This document shows, in pieces, positions 23,101 to 35,700 of a stretch of 64,000 nt of DNA; position 1 is the stretch's first letter; each line of letters starts with the position of its first letter. Under the pieces are notes generated by a model. The model did no database searches and was not told the DNA's origin. It was given only the letters and a program-made list of their open reading frames with translations. The DNA comes from Certhia americana. Lineage: Eukaryota; Chordata; Aves; Passeriformes; Certhiidae. A program made the position numbers and the translations under genes. Location of the stretch: positions 71,876,432-71,940,431 of the forward strand of contig CM031878.1 of the NCBI GenBank assembly GCA_018697195.1. Reading direction: 5' to 3'.

Positions 23101-26100
23101 CACAACTAGCTCTTTGCAAACCAGAGCTTTGTTCTGTCCATGTTTCAGAACAAAGAACACCACAAAAACTTTAGGAGACCCACTAGAAGCGTATTCAGAG
23201 ACATCTGCAGGATCAGAGCAGGATAAATGTGTTCAAAGGAAGCTTTCTTCCCAGTGACAAACACCAATCAGAAAGCATGTTTCTGGCAGGAAAAGCTTGA
23301 GTTAAACAGGTTTTCTTCAAGCAAAGAATTAGTTGGAAAATAATTTTGAGATAAATTACAATACCAGGCTATACACAATACAGACGCTAAACATGAAGAC
23401 ATAGCCTGAACAAATACCTGCTGTTTAGTACATCACTAAAACTATGAACACTTGCAAGAAACAAAAACTTGTTTTGCAGGGGACTATGGTATACAGAGCA
23501 AGGCACCCTTCATCCAGGCAAACAGCAAATTGGAAGCAGTAGTGTTTCTAATATCAGTGAAGTTCTGATAGATAAAAGCATAAGAGAAGAGACAATTTAT
23601 CTTGGAAATATGATATTGAGAGCAGTGAATGATCCTCCCAAAGTCATTCTATGTTTTCCAAGTACATTAGACTAATATTTATCAAAGTACAATCTGAAAT
23701 ACTACCATCCCTGAAACTTACTATAAAGGGGGGAAAAACAAAGCATAGAAAATGATACACTGTGGTCCTAATATTTTAAGTTTTTTCAATTTGTCTAAAA
23801 CATCTGAGTACCACTCATCCATAGTTATCGCTCTACTGGATACCTCAACCAAACATTTTCTGGATAGAGAAGACAGTAAACATATTTCCACCATTCAGGG
23901 TGAATTTTCATTGCTTTCAAATTACTCGTTTCTTAGTGAATCTTTCACCCCATAAGAAAGAGTCAAACCTGCACATTCATTTCAGTGGCTTTTAAGAGAT
24001 GCCACTGCAGGAAAATAAATGGTGAGTACTGGTCACCCTTTGCCTTGGATCTTCCACACATGTGCAAAATGGATGTGAAGTACTGTCATACTCAACCAGA
24101 GAGTGACCACACAAGAAAAAGCAGAGACAACTTGCAAGCCGTTGAAAAAGAGAGCCTAAGTACTGCTGAAATTCTGCAATGAAAAGCAATATTCCTCCCC
24201 TCTGGATAATCTCTGCCACTGAGACTATGCTGATCTTACTGCTGATCAGACACCCTACTAATTTTAGCCTACTAGCAGTGTTTTGCTCCCCTGCCATAAA
24301 ACACTGCACATACAAGATAAATTTCCCTGAAACTCTAAACATGTATTTCACCCCCTCATAATTTTATCATTACTTCTTTTTCCGTGTCTTTTCTCATGCA
24401 TTTTTCACCTCCCAACAATATTTGATGAACAAATTAAAGTGGAGATAGTTTCTGCATAGCAGATTTCTTCTTCTTCCTTGATAGTTGTGCTTTAAATCAG
24501 GAAATATTTTAATCAGGTTTCTGAAGCAATAGGCTTGAATGTAAGCACACCTTCAAGTGAGGAGTACATCTATAATAAATTCTGAAAGTAGGCCATAGGT
24601 GAAAGAAAATACATGAAAAAAAAAATACCATTCTTCTTAGTTTGGGATGTCCTGTGCATATGCATGTAGAAATCTAATAGGCATTCATGAAAGGGCATTT
24701 GCCTCATCTAAGATTTGAAGCAGGTAATTTGTATGTTTCTGTACATGAAAAGAGTCTGAAACACTCAATAGACCTCACTATGATGACAGTTGTTTCTTTT
24801 TTTTTTATTTCCAGAGGAACTGATGGGCTATTAGCCAGGGAATAGCAAAGCCTGTAGGCTCTTTTCATTTACTTTCAAAGTGTGACCTATGAGTTTTAAG
24901 TTTTATGTGTGTACATCTATCTCTCACAAATCAACTTCAATTGTGAAATAGTTTTCCTCTGTGTATACGTAGATAATGAATTCTTCCCGTTGCAAAGTGA
25001 CCTCTAGAGTCTGAGAACTCAGTTTCATTTCAATTTGTGTCAATGAAATACTTGACAAATTGCTCTATTTAGAGTAACGTATATCCTGGATTTCAGTGCT
25101 GAGCATTGCTCCCCCTCTGACAAAGATAAATCAGCCTGTAAGGCTTGCCCTGTATCTTCATGTCATGGCTGCAATTACAGATGTGAGCCCAAAGTGTTAT
25201 CTCTGAACAAAGTAGGATGCATCACAGTGACACAATATTTACTTTCACAAAGATAGAAGGCATTAAGCAACTTGAAGATTTTAGAAAAAGCTTTAAACAG
25301 AACCTGAGAACTAATTAAGGAAAACCAAACACTTTAACTATGCAAATGTATATAGATTTTCTAGATTTCTAGATCATACCAGATTTTTTTTGTGTGTGTC
25401 TGTTTGTATGTTTGTTTTTCTCTTTAAATGAATACTAGTTAGATTCACTGTCAGCTCAGTTTAGCTTTGAGGCTATTGATTTAAGACTCTCCACGACATA
25501 AAAAGCATTTCTGGAGGAAAGCCATGTCTTGGCTTCTTTTCTGACTCTGCAGGATTCTCCTGAAGGAGCCATAACCCAATCTTCTTTATTAACTAAAAAA
25601 GCCCACAACAAAAATTGTATGCTGTTGTTCCAAAGGCAAAGTCTTCACCACAGAGATGATAAAATCATGCACTTATGATTTGCCCCTCCATATGTTGCAT
25701 TGATACAAGCCAATGATTTTTTGAGCAGCTGACACTTGTTCCTTTTCTCCTTGCTCCTAAATTATTTCAGCTTCACCTGTTCCTTTCTCAAATTAGTCCC
25801 AAATCATTTTTCATTTCTAGGTTTATGCCAAGAGTAATAATTGTACCAACTGGTACCTAGACTTGAGATCTGTGGGCCACTCCTTTCTGAAATAGTGTGT
25901 TCTTAATTTCTTTGAGTGGAATCAAAGTTTTGAAAAATTATCAAAAAAATTCAAAAAGAATTGACAGTTTCCCTGAGCAATATATATGCAGTGTACAAAC
26001 ATATACTATTATGCATCTTCAGATTGAAAAAATATAAAATGCCTGGTCCACTGAGTGATCAAACATAAACTCAAAAAAGTGTGACTAGATTAATTAGAAA

Positions 26101-26532
26101 TTATCTAACTCCAAAATCCACAGTACAACTGTTACAAAGTTGATAAACCTTTCATGAACTCACACAAGTAAAAATTGGAATATTCACTGAAGACCTCTTC
26201 TCTTTTTAACAATTTTTTATCACATTAAGTTCTTACTGACCCTAAAGCCATCTACAGATTTTACCTTGACAATATCAGTTTAGATCTTATACACAAATTA
26301 TTAGTTAAAATTGCAGTCAAGGATCAAGTTTTATAACAATCAGCTACTTTTGTTCAATAAGAGAAAGAAGGCAGATACATGCATGTTTTTCATGCTTCTA
26401 TCTGAAAGTGAGAAATAAATCTTTACTCTTCCAGTCTTTGTGAAGACCTGAGCATATCCTGGATTGCAGAGTTTGCAATGTAGTGGTATGTGGTCCCCTT
26501 GTACTTTTACATCATCAATTAGTTACTGGGAG

Positions 26533-26534
<2 letters not shown>
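23101..26534. other. Unique A+T-rich non-coding DNA
   Basis: No gene recognised. A 119-codon minus frame at 23992-24351 has no recognisable motif and overlaps plus frames. A perfect POU octamer ATGCAAAT lies at 25340-25347. 25000-25290 holds several SOX/TCF-like ACAAAG motifs. Confidence 0.55.
25000..25290. promoter_or_regulatory. Candidate conserved non-coding element
   Basis: Repeat-free sequence with ACAAAGATA twice, GAACAAAG and CTTTCACAAAG. These resemble the HMG-box (SOX/TCF) core within a stretch lacking open frames. It is listed because the motif density is noticeable, but the call rests on texture alone. Confidence 0.15.

Positions 26535-26571
<37 letters not shown>
26535..26571. 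repeat. 37-base T homopolymer
   Basis: An uninterrupted run of 37 T. It could be the tail of a minus-strand retrocopy whose body would lie at higher coordinates. However, the following sequence resembles no known gene or SINE, and I see no flanking duplication. The length is likely to be unreliable in the assembly. Confidence 0.85.
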
Positions 26572-26574
<3 letters not shown>

Positions 26575-27499
26575 GCCTACTCTTTCTTCTCAACATCTAT
26601 TTTCCCTAGAGATAGCTGTTACTCCACATTTGCAAAACATCCTCCTCCCATTATGCTCTTCGGTATTATGAGATAGTGGATTCTAAACTTTCCATTAATG
26701 GCTTTTAATTCAATTCTCATAAGTCCTTCATTACTTTGTTCAGTAAGAGCTGAACACATCTTAAAACCTTGAGTAAGTCTCATTGACTTAAGGTTACAAA
26801 AATAATTTAGTTCCATCTATGATTTATGATCCAATGTGACTAAAAGAGATCAGCCACAATTCAGAATCTCTATGACTTTGTCAGTTCCAAATGCCAAAGC
26901 CTAATCAGCTCCTAAAAATAATAATCAGTAGACAATATTAATAAGAATCCCTTGTTTATTTATATCCAAGATTTATGTTTGCAAATGGACTTATGATTAG
27001 AATTTTCCATATGCTTCATTTTAGGGACTGACATAGAGCTATCAGTGGAAAAGTATCCCTACAGGCTCTGAAGAACATACCAATGGTGAAATTCATGTCT
27101 TACTCATCTAAAAGAAACCTTAGAAAAAACACACAGCTAAACATCAGTATATTCCAATGCACCTTCCACAAGGACATTTTGAAAAATATGAGTATCATTA
27201 CAAGTAATATTGCTGATCTTATTTTCAGAGGGAAAAAATCACCCACAGCCTCTACAGAACCATGTCTTCTGTAAGAACAAGTGTTCAGCCTCCTCATATA
27301 CAGCCACAGTAAATCAGAGCAGACTTTCATGCAGGTTGTGTTAGAAAAGGAAGGGAAGAACAACTGAATTTGATGCCATGCTTGTTTTTGTATTTTTGAC
27401 TGGGGTTTGAATTAATTTTTTTTCAATTATGTTGAAGTAGAGTTAAGAAAAGACAAGATGTCATATGCAGGATCACTAATCAAACACAACCCAGATAAT

Positions 27500-27740
27500 A
27501 TGCACCATGTCTTGCTCAATGGGAACTAATTACTATAGCATTAGCTTTGCAGTGTTTAAACAACCATTTCATTATATTTTTTTCTACACTGATTAAATTT
27601 TCTCAGCATTTATAATGCATCATTACATCTGCTTTGTGCACAGATAATGCACAGAATAGCTGCTCATTAAAACTTCACTGCTCTCCATCACAATTTTAAA
27701 TAAATCTAATTTGAACCATTTGCATAAAGTTTTTTTAAAG
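27500..27740. promoter_or_regulatory. Candidate conserved non-coding element with POU octamer
   Basis: Repeat-free A+T-rich sequence with a perfect octamer ATTTGCAT at 27718-27725. It also has several TAAT-type homeodomain cores (CTAATTAC, GATTAAAT, CATTAAAA) and paired AGATAATGCA/AATGCATCATT motifs. There is no open frame of note. The texture matches vertebrate developmental enhancers, and alignment across birds and reptiles would settle it. Confidence 0.25.
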
Positions 27741-28421
27741 AATTGTTAGTTCTTTATTAACACCACACCTTAGGTGTGAAGTGACTAGACTTGCCACTTG
27801 CCAAAAGCAGGGTTTTTTTCAGTTTCATCACCTCAGGGAACAACACATGCCAGAGGTAAATAATAGTAAGATCTAGTCATGAATATTGGTATACTACAGC
27901 AGCCCACAGCCAAGCAGGGTATGAGCATATGACCTTACTGCCATTCTCCTTGTTGCTACGGCATTTTTTCTCAGAAGTGCAGTAATGGACAAAAATTAAA
28001 ATGTTAGTCTTTTGGTTCATAATAATCTTCATGGATATAAAAAATTCTTCAGAGAACAACTAAGCAAATTACTTGTTCAAACTCTTTCAAGAAGAATTTT
28101 ATATTCTCTCCAGTAAAAAGCTACAATGTACCAAGTGTTGTACAAGATTGTTACCCTGAAATTTCAGAGTCTGCAGGGAAAAAGCTACTTTTTTGTTGTT
28201 TTAAACTAAGAAATGAAAAAGCTTAGCTTATTTCTTTAAAACATTGAGAAGAAATAATTCATATTTTTAATTATTGACCATGCAAGACTTTATTTCTCTT
28301 TGTCATTTATGATATAGTTAGACCTCTTACTTCACATATATGAATGTTACATATTCTATTTGTCAAGATAATTCACTTCCAGGGAAGACAGGTCTGGGAA
28401 TCCTGAGGACCCTTTTTTGGG

Positions 28422-28471
28422 TTGTGGATTACCAGGAATTTGGTAAACAATTGTGGATTACCAGGAATTTG
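28422..28471. repeat. Short direct duplication, 21-bp identical unit
   Basis: The 21-base string beginning TTGTGGATTACCAGG occurs identically at 28422-28442 and 28451-28471, a period of 29. The bases between the copies differ from their surroundings, so this is a local duplication rather than a longer tandem array. Confidence 0.85.
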
Positions 28472-29741
28472 AAGCTCCATTTCAACTTACAAAGCATTGG
28501 GAATTTTAGGGGAAACTCTGTAATCAGAGTAAAAGCACTCTTCTAGAGGACATCAGAAAAAAATATCCATCTTTTCTCATCTCTCCACCAGGAATTTATA
28601 AATTTTGACAAACAAGAAGACTCAATGAAAGCCAGGCTCGGCGTCCAGTGTTGTTGGCATAAATCCAAAACACCTTCTCCCACTTTTAAGGAGTAAAGAT
28701 AGTAGTATCCAAAATGGAGATTTGCCCTCACATGTTCAATATTTCTCTTATTTTAGTTATAATAAATCCTAAAATGGGGTACTGAAGAAGATATTGAATT
28801 TATTTCCATTTTAATAATTGTCCTTTAATTCTTTTACTTCTGCAGCGAACCAAAATTATAACACAAATACTATTGAATTGATTATTAATGGTTCTGGTCA
28901 AGATACTGTATTACCCCAGGAAGAATCCAAATAAAGAAATAAATTGTCACTATAGCTGTGCAAACGTTGGTCACTCCCAAGGAATTGCCTTTTGACAAAA
29001 AACAGTGAATTGGACAAATGATGGAAATGTATTAGAGATTTATTTAAGAGAACACTGTGATGATGCTAATGACGAACATTTGAAACTGGGCCATATCTAA
29101 TTTTTTTCCAGAAGGCAAGTTGTTGTTGTTGTTTTGTTTGTTTGTTTATCTTTCTTTCAAAGTCTCCATAGCCTACTTTCCTTCTGTGTGTAATGTGATC
29201 TGTGCTGGACTGACTGATTTCCCCTTGCTCTACTGGTACTTCACAACAGGAAAAGAAAAATATCTTCCATTCTTTCTATAGAAACAAATATTTCCTCTTA
29301 GAAAAAATTAAATATTTATCTTCTGAGTAAAATATAACTCATCCTCTATCTTCTCCTAAAAGAGAACATTTCTGTCTGGAATATTTTTTCAATTGGAGCT
29401 AAACAATACCAACACTATATTAGATATACCCAGTCTGTACTAATTAGATGTCAGTAGAAGTTTTATACTAGACATGAAAACCCATGAACATTCTCAGCTT
29501 AATGGGCATGCTGTTAATAATTTCCTCCTCAGCAATATTTATCTCAGGAAAGAGAGCTCCTTCATCCACAACCAGTTTTATTTGAAGGCAGAAGTTCTTG
29601 AAGCCCTTTTCCTGCATTTACACACAAATATTTCAAAATAAAGGGCTGGCTGGTGAGCAAAGAAATACATGTTCCCTCCCTTTCCTCCTCAGAGAGACCA
29701 CACTGTTTGAAGCTTTCCAAATGCCAAACACACATGCAAAC

Positions 29742-29804
29742 AAAAAAAAAAAAAAAAAAAAAAAAACAAAAAAAAAAAAAAAAAAAACAAAAAAAAAAAA
29801 AAAA
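29742..29804. repeat. C-interrupted A tract
   Basis: Runs of 25, 20 and 16 A are separated by single C residues. It is either a simple repeat or an old retrotransposon tail, but no body is recognised upstream. Its translation produces Lys-rich or Phe-rich spurious frames on the two strands. Confidence 0.85.
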
Positions 29805-32261
29805 CCAAGCAAACAAAAGAAAACCTCAGCTGAAAGGAGCCAGAAGGTTGTAAAGTTGTAAAGAACACCAGAGAGTAGTAACTTTGTGGTAACATAATGA
29901 AAGCTTTTAAAATCCTTTCATCAGAAATAATTACAAGTTTCTCTCTTGAAGAGAGTAGCCTTCTTCAGAAAGCTTTACTCCCCTGTACCTTCAGCTGCCA
30001 GAAAATCAGAGGCAGGAAGCAAGAGTCTTAAGGGCTAAGCAAACCACAGATCTTTCATCTTCTAGATCACGAGACCAGATCCTTCAGAGATGAACAGCAC
30101 AGCTCTCCAGACAATAGCACCCTCTCTTTCTGTCTAAAAAAAAAGGAGGGACAATGCCCTGGGCCTCATTTAAAACTCTTCAATTGATCTAATTTTTCCA
30201 GTTTTCCCCTTCATTTCCCTTTCAACAGTTTTATTTCATTTTAAGGTTCAGAACTGTCCTCCTCACATCAAAGGGATTAACAGGTGGTTTTGCACACAGA
30301 CCATGTGAGCTGATCCTGTGTTTAATTTTTTAAAAAACTGAATTACAGTTGAATTTTGCAGTTGAAGTCTGCTGCAGGGCAGCAGAGGTAGGGTGTATCT
30401 TTCTGCAAAGGAAGACACATGTTCATTCTACCACAGGTTCCCCTTTGAGTCATAGGATTTGTAGGGGAGCACTCTTTTCCCATTGGTAACACTAATACCT
30501 AGTGCTCTCAGTAAAGCTAGGAATTCACTGACAGTTTTCTTCCTCATGCTTGTTTGGGCTTTTTTTTTTCTTTAAATTTTAACAGAGCAACTGGAAAGGA
30601 CTAGACAAATGGCATGGACAAAAGCTGCCTAAATAAGAAGGAATCGAACTACAATAAAAAGAGATCGGTCAGGAAATTCAGCAGCTCTTAAATTAAGTCA
30701 ATGAAAGAGATCAGAAACATGTAAGTGTAGCATATTGGATGCTATACAATTTTCTGACACAATTTTGGATCAAAATCATCCCTGCTCAACTACATTCAGT
30801 GTTTTATTCAAAGAATGGCTAAAGGATAGCCCCTTCATTGCTCTGATCAATATCCTGAGCCAGGCAAGATAGAGTGATAGATAGAGAGATAGAGAGAGAG
30901 ACAGAGAGTTAGAGACAGAAAGATACATGGAGAGAGAGTTCCTGATGTATAATTCAGGCTAAATACTTATGTTCTTACTACCCCACTACCCTAAAACAAG
31001 TTATTTTTTTTTCCTAATCACACTCTGGCCTAACTGTTAAAGATCCTTAGCAGCTGGTGCATTGCATTATTTTTTATTTACTTGTTGGTATCCTACAGCT
31101 GCTGCATTGACCTGCAAACCTGTGAAAGAAACAGAGATGTAGACAAATGTACGGACAAAACAACAAATTCAATCTCTGCATTTGAGGCCAAATTGTAGGA
31201 TAGTATGAAGGATAACTGAGATTCATGGAGATTAATTTAATATGCAGAGTCAATAAATATCACAACCACCTTGGTTAAGAAGTAGAAGCAGGAGAAGTTC
31301 AGTTCAAGATAAATTACAGGGTATTCAGTTGTGCTTTTTCTCACATACCTGTTATCTCCATATCACGGTCAGCTGATGAAGTCCTGCCTCAATGCAATTG
31401 CACCTCTGCTCAGAGAAACATCCCAAAACCTCCTGCGTCTTTTTTCCATTACCAACAAAATTCCTATTCTCTTTTGCCTGATTTTACTACTCCTAGAGCA
31501 ACTATTTATCTTTTGCTGGAAATGAAATGAAACAAAATGAAACAAAACAAAACAAACAGAAAAAGCAACAAATTTGCTTTATCTTTCTTTTCTACATTTA
31601 GCATAACAGTACAGGACTCCAAGTATTCGACTGTAAGAGATTCCATTGCACACTGTGACCTCTCAATAAAGACTGCTAGCTAGATGACACAAATAAGAAC
31701 AGATTAAAGAAATAAGATAGTTTCACATGAAGCTTTTTAAAAAGCTCACCTGAATCTGAAAAGAATCTTTCTAGAGCACAAGTGTTTTAGAATACACAAG
31801 CCATGAATGATAATACTTGATAATGAACTAAAACATTCCCCATTAAAATGCAATTCTTATGAAATCATTACTTGGTACTGGAAGAAAAGTATTCCTCAGT
31901 GCATGTAATATGGTGCTACCTGATACTAAAATTAATTATTATCTCTCTTGAAAAAAAAATTAGGTGCAACTTATCCTATTCATTCCCTTATGGATAAAAA
32001 CAGCAGATCAGCTTCCAACTGATATTATTTTCTACATATCTTTTTTTACACAAAAAATGTTTCTCCTTTTCCCACCTATTCTCCTCATGGTTTTCTTCTT
32101 GTACGGTGGTAACTTTATAACAATTCCTGGAACTTAGCTAGATCAGGAAGCTTAACCCATTTGTGCAAGGACATGAATTTTGTGTAACTGGAGTTTAGTG
32201 GCATTTGCCCCATTAGTGCTCTGAACTTTATAGAACACTTCAAAGACGTGTGCGAGTGACC
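29805..32261. other. Unique non-coding DNA with two simple repeats
   Basis: No gene recognised. It contains the GATA/GA microsatellite at 30867-30939 and an AAAAC/AAATG-rich tract at about 31519-31560. Confidence 0.6.
30867..30939. repeat. GATA/GA imperfect microsatellite
   Basis: AGATAGAGTGATAGATAGAG-type units grade into GAGAGA and then degenerate AGACAGA/AGATACA units. The plus strand is almost entirely purine apart from T in GATA. Confidence 0.85.
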
Positions 32262-32462
32262 AGTCACTGGAACAGGCTGCCCAAGAGAGATGTGGAGTCT
32301 CTCTCTCTGGGGAAATCCAAAGACCATCTGGACACAATCCTGTGTCATATGCTCTGTTTTGATCCTGTTTGAGCAGGGAGGTTGGACCAGATGAGCCCAC
32401 AGGATCCTTCCCAACCCAAACCAACCCAGGCCGACTCATCCAGGGATTCTCTGATTCTGAGA
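32262..32462 (+). mobile_element. CR1 LINE, 5'-truncated 3' end, plus orientation
   Basis: Starting near GTCACTGGAACAGGCTGCCC, the sequence follows the end of the CR1 reading frame and 3' UTR: TGTGGAGTCTC, then CATCTGGACACAATCCTG. The signature GGTTGGACCAGATGA and CCTTCCCAACCCAAACC follow. It ends in degenerate ATTCTCTGATTCTGA octamers at about 32446-32460, which are the CR1 terminal repeat. Avian CR1 copies are usually 5'-truncated, as here. Interruptions and substitutions indicate an old, inactive insertion. Confidence 0.9.
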
Positions 32463-35084
32463 AGGGGGTGAGTGTGGATGTGCACATGACTCAGCAAGAT
32501 CTATCTGTGGGAAGATGTCTTTTATCACTCCAAATGTTTTCACACCTGTGAAAACAAAAAAGAGTTCAAAGAAATCTCTTTTTGGCCTTTTGAAGATAGA
32601 GCCAGCAGTTCTGCACAAGTGAAATGGCAGCTCAGGCAGAGTGTCTGCGAGGTACCAACACAATGAGCACTGCAGCGTCTGTGCAGTGATGTCTTCCACT
32701 ACACCTGTTTCCCTTTCCAGTCTGGAGGCAGCAGGAGTGTCCCCAGGTGCTCTGCTGCCATCTCCTCTCTGGCCATGGCTCAGTCAGGGGCAACCCCTTC
32801 AATGCTTTCAGCTGTAAAAATTCAGCTGTGATTCAGATTTCTAAAAAATTAATCTCTGAGTCAAGCTTAACCTAGAAAATTGAAGATTTGACAAAACAAA
32901 AACTCAGGCCAAGAAAAAAGTCAAAAGTGTAGCTGCAAAGAGGCCACTTCTCACCTGGCAGGAATAAGGCAGCACTGCCAAGAGATCTAGCAGATTCTGG
33001 ACAGATAAGGCTGCCTCATGGAGTATCAGCAGGTGCTGTTCTACAAAGATCTCACCTTTACTTGCAGCCTGCTCTTTGGAGTTAGGCTAGAAAATAATTC
33101 AAATAACAAAAAAAGGAGTAAAATGAATGTTTTATTATTGTTCTGTTCTGCTAAGGAGAACAGAAATAAAAGTAGAATTTGGGGCAGAGACAGCAGCACA
33201 TTATGGTAGCAAGCACGCGCATTTCTTTCTGAAAGATAATTCTGTCAAGATCTAGCCATAAAGGGTTTCATATGTTGCTGTTCCACTTCCTCACATTCAT
33301 GCTGAAAAGTTCAGAAATTGTTTTTTAGGGCCTCAAAGGCAGAAATCATTCTTTCTATCTAGGTTACCTTAAGAATGAAAAAAGGTTAGCAAGCCCAGCA
33401 AGACAGTAAAGAGTGGTATGAAGTGGAAACCTGAAAAGAGATGTGGGTAAAAGCAGTATTCACAACACGTACTAGACACAACCTACCAGAGTTTCAGCAG
33501 GGGCAGGAGAATTTGGTTTAATATAATGAGCTGCATTCATAGCAGTTACCACAGAGAAATGTCAGGAAATAAAACAAAACTATGCTCTCATGCACCATTT
33601 TAAGTGTTACTACACGAAAAACCAGTCCACATGAAAATTTTCAGACAGAATTCAGGTACTACTTCTAAAAAAGCAAAGTTACCCATGGGAAGGACTTGTA
33701 TTAAGGTCAGCAAAACACTCTAGCTCTTAATTAGTTATTCTGTGCCCAGACTCTTTCAGGGCTCTACATGAGAAAACAACAACCACTGTCTTATGCTAAG
33801 CTTTGTGCCTCGTTGTGACTTTTGTGTGCAAAATTGGAGCATTCTGCAGCACACAATGACTGCAGGTGTTACACTAAACACAAGCCCTTCAGACCTCACA
33901 AGGCAACATCCTCAGCACAGTCCAAGTGCTACGTAGCAGCAGGCAGGGAGACACAGAATTTAGAATTTTGTGATGCAGATTTGGTACCAGACTTTGGGGA
34001 GGATCCTTCATGTCTGCCTGATATCTTTTCTCACGTGGGAAAAGGATGGCTGCTTTCTATCAATGTACAAGCAATGCAGTTCTGTGACTGGGGAAATTAA
34101 GACCTTGTTCATTTTGCGTTTGTGAAGTGTTTAAACTGCTCAGGATTCTTGTATTCTATTTTAAGTAAAAATATAAAGCAGCCAGAGGTACCTTGCAGTA
34201 CAACCATCAGTAGTCCTACTACATAAAAGAGAATCCTCAGGTACATGGGAACTGCTTGGATTGGATGTTTTTAGATCAAAGAGACTGATGTTGGCAAATC
34301 CCTGTTTCAAATAGAAAGTCACTCAACTGCTCAATTAAACTGAGCTCTATTGTCTCATTCCTGATGCTGGACTGGAGCTTCCCTGGAACAGACCATAAAG
34401 ATAGGACTATGAGCTATTCAGGCTCATACATTCATCAAAATACCTGCACAAAAACATCGAAGTTTTTATGCTGTGTCTTCTCCATGTCTAAACAAAATAA
34501 TTGTATATAGTCTTCTCTAGCCATCAGAAACCACAGCCACAAGCATCTCAAACTCAGATACATTTTTAGTCCTTTCAATTCTTTGTGCCATCTTTAAAAG
34601 TATAGATCACAAAATATACTTGTTAACAACACACAGACTAAAACCAGAAAAAATAAAAAACATTTTAATAAATATTCCAATGGCCATATTGACACTAAGC
34701 ATCATAGGACAAAATAGACTAATTTTGTTACTTCCACTTACCAGATTTTCAGCTTTCATTCTTCACATATACAGAGGTCCCAGCTGTATATTTTACTTTG
34801 AAGCTCTAGGGTGCAGAAAAAGCATGAGCTTTTTGGCTGGTATTCTGTCCACAGTTAAACCATTTGTTTTCAACTGAACACATTATAATTTAATTTCCCC
34901 TTTCTCAGTCTCATGGGAATGGGAAAAAGCTAGTTGAAAATTTTCATCTGACCACTCTCACAGCTGCTCTCAGGCAGGTTTTTCAATCTAGCATGACCTA
35001 CATTTTTTTCTGGTTAGTTAATAAATGTAATGTTACTTTTCAAATTTCCTAAAGAAGTGGCACTCTATTTTAAAAGTTGAAACT
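32463..35084. other. Unique non-coding DNA
   Basis: I see no gene. 32560-32790 and 33840-34060 are a little G+C-richer and hold short frames without recognisable motifs. Confidence 0.55.
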
Positions 35085-35700
35085 GCATGGAAAGGGCCCT
35101 GAGGGTCCTGGTCAGTGGCAAGTTGGAGATGATCCAGCAGTGCCCTGGCAGTCAGGAGGGCCCCTGTGTCCTGGGGACATCAGGCACAGCATCACAGCCG
35201 GGCAAGGGAGGGGATTGTCCTGCTCTGCTCTGCACTGGGGCAGCCTCACCTCCAGTGCTGGGGACAGGTCTGGGTGACACAAAGTATGAAGGATCTAAAG
35301 TTAGTAGAGAGTGTCCAAAGGAGGGCCATGGGGATGGTGAAGGGCTTCAAGAGGTGAGGAGTGGCTGAGGTCACTTGGTCTGTGCAGCCTGGAGGAGACT
35401 GAGGGGAGAGCTCACTGCAGTTACACCTTCCTCATGAGGGGAAGAGCAGGGGCAGGCATTGATCTCTTCTCTGTGCTGGCAGGGACAGGACCCGAGGGAA
35501 TGGCCTGAAGCTGTGTCAGGAGAGGTTTAGATTGGATATCAGGAAAATGTTCATCACCCAGAGGATGGCTGGGCACTGAACAGGCTCCCCAGGGCAGTGG
35601 TCACAGCACCAACCTGACAGAGCTCAAGAGGCACTTGGACATTGCTCTCAAGCACTTGACTCTTGTGACTCTACTGTCTAGAGCCAGGAGCTGGATCCAA
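35085..35700 (+). mobile_element. CR1 LINE fragment, plus orientation
   Basis: About 615 bp matches the 3' part of the CR1 reverse-transcriptase ORF and 3' UTR in order. Landmarks are ATGGAAAGGGCCCTGAGGG, GTGTCCTGGGGACATCAGGC, GAGAGTGTCCAAAGGAGGGCC, GCCTGGAGGAGACTGAGGGG, GGTTTAGATTGGATATCAGG and GAGCCAGGAGCTGGA. The frame is broken by substitutions and small deletions, so it is dead. The usual terminal octamers are missing or eroded after 35700. The subfamily looks different from the copy at 32262, because the 3' UTR uses the GCCAGGAGTTGGA type end. Confidence 0.92.

Larger units (their letters stand above)
26572..29741. other. Unique non-coding DNA
   Basis: No gene recognised. It contains the candidate conserved stretch 27500-27740, a small direct duplication at 28422-28471, and a TTG/TTTG-rich tract at about 29119-29150. 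Confidence 0.55.

Noticed and set aside
23469..23675. Exon-like frame after a TTGTTTTGCAG acceptor
   Set aside because: No credible donor, no recognised protein family, and only 68 codons.
29598..29895. Lys-rich and Phe-rich frames
   Set aside because: They are direct translations of the interrupted A tract.
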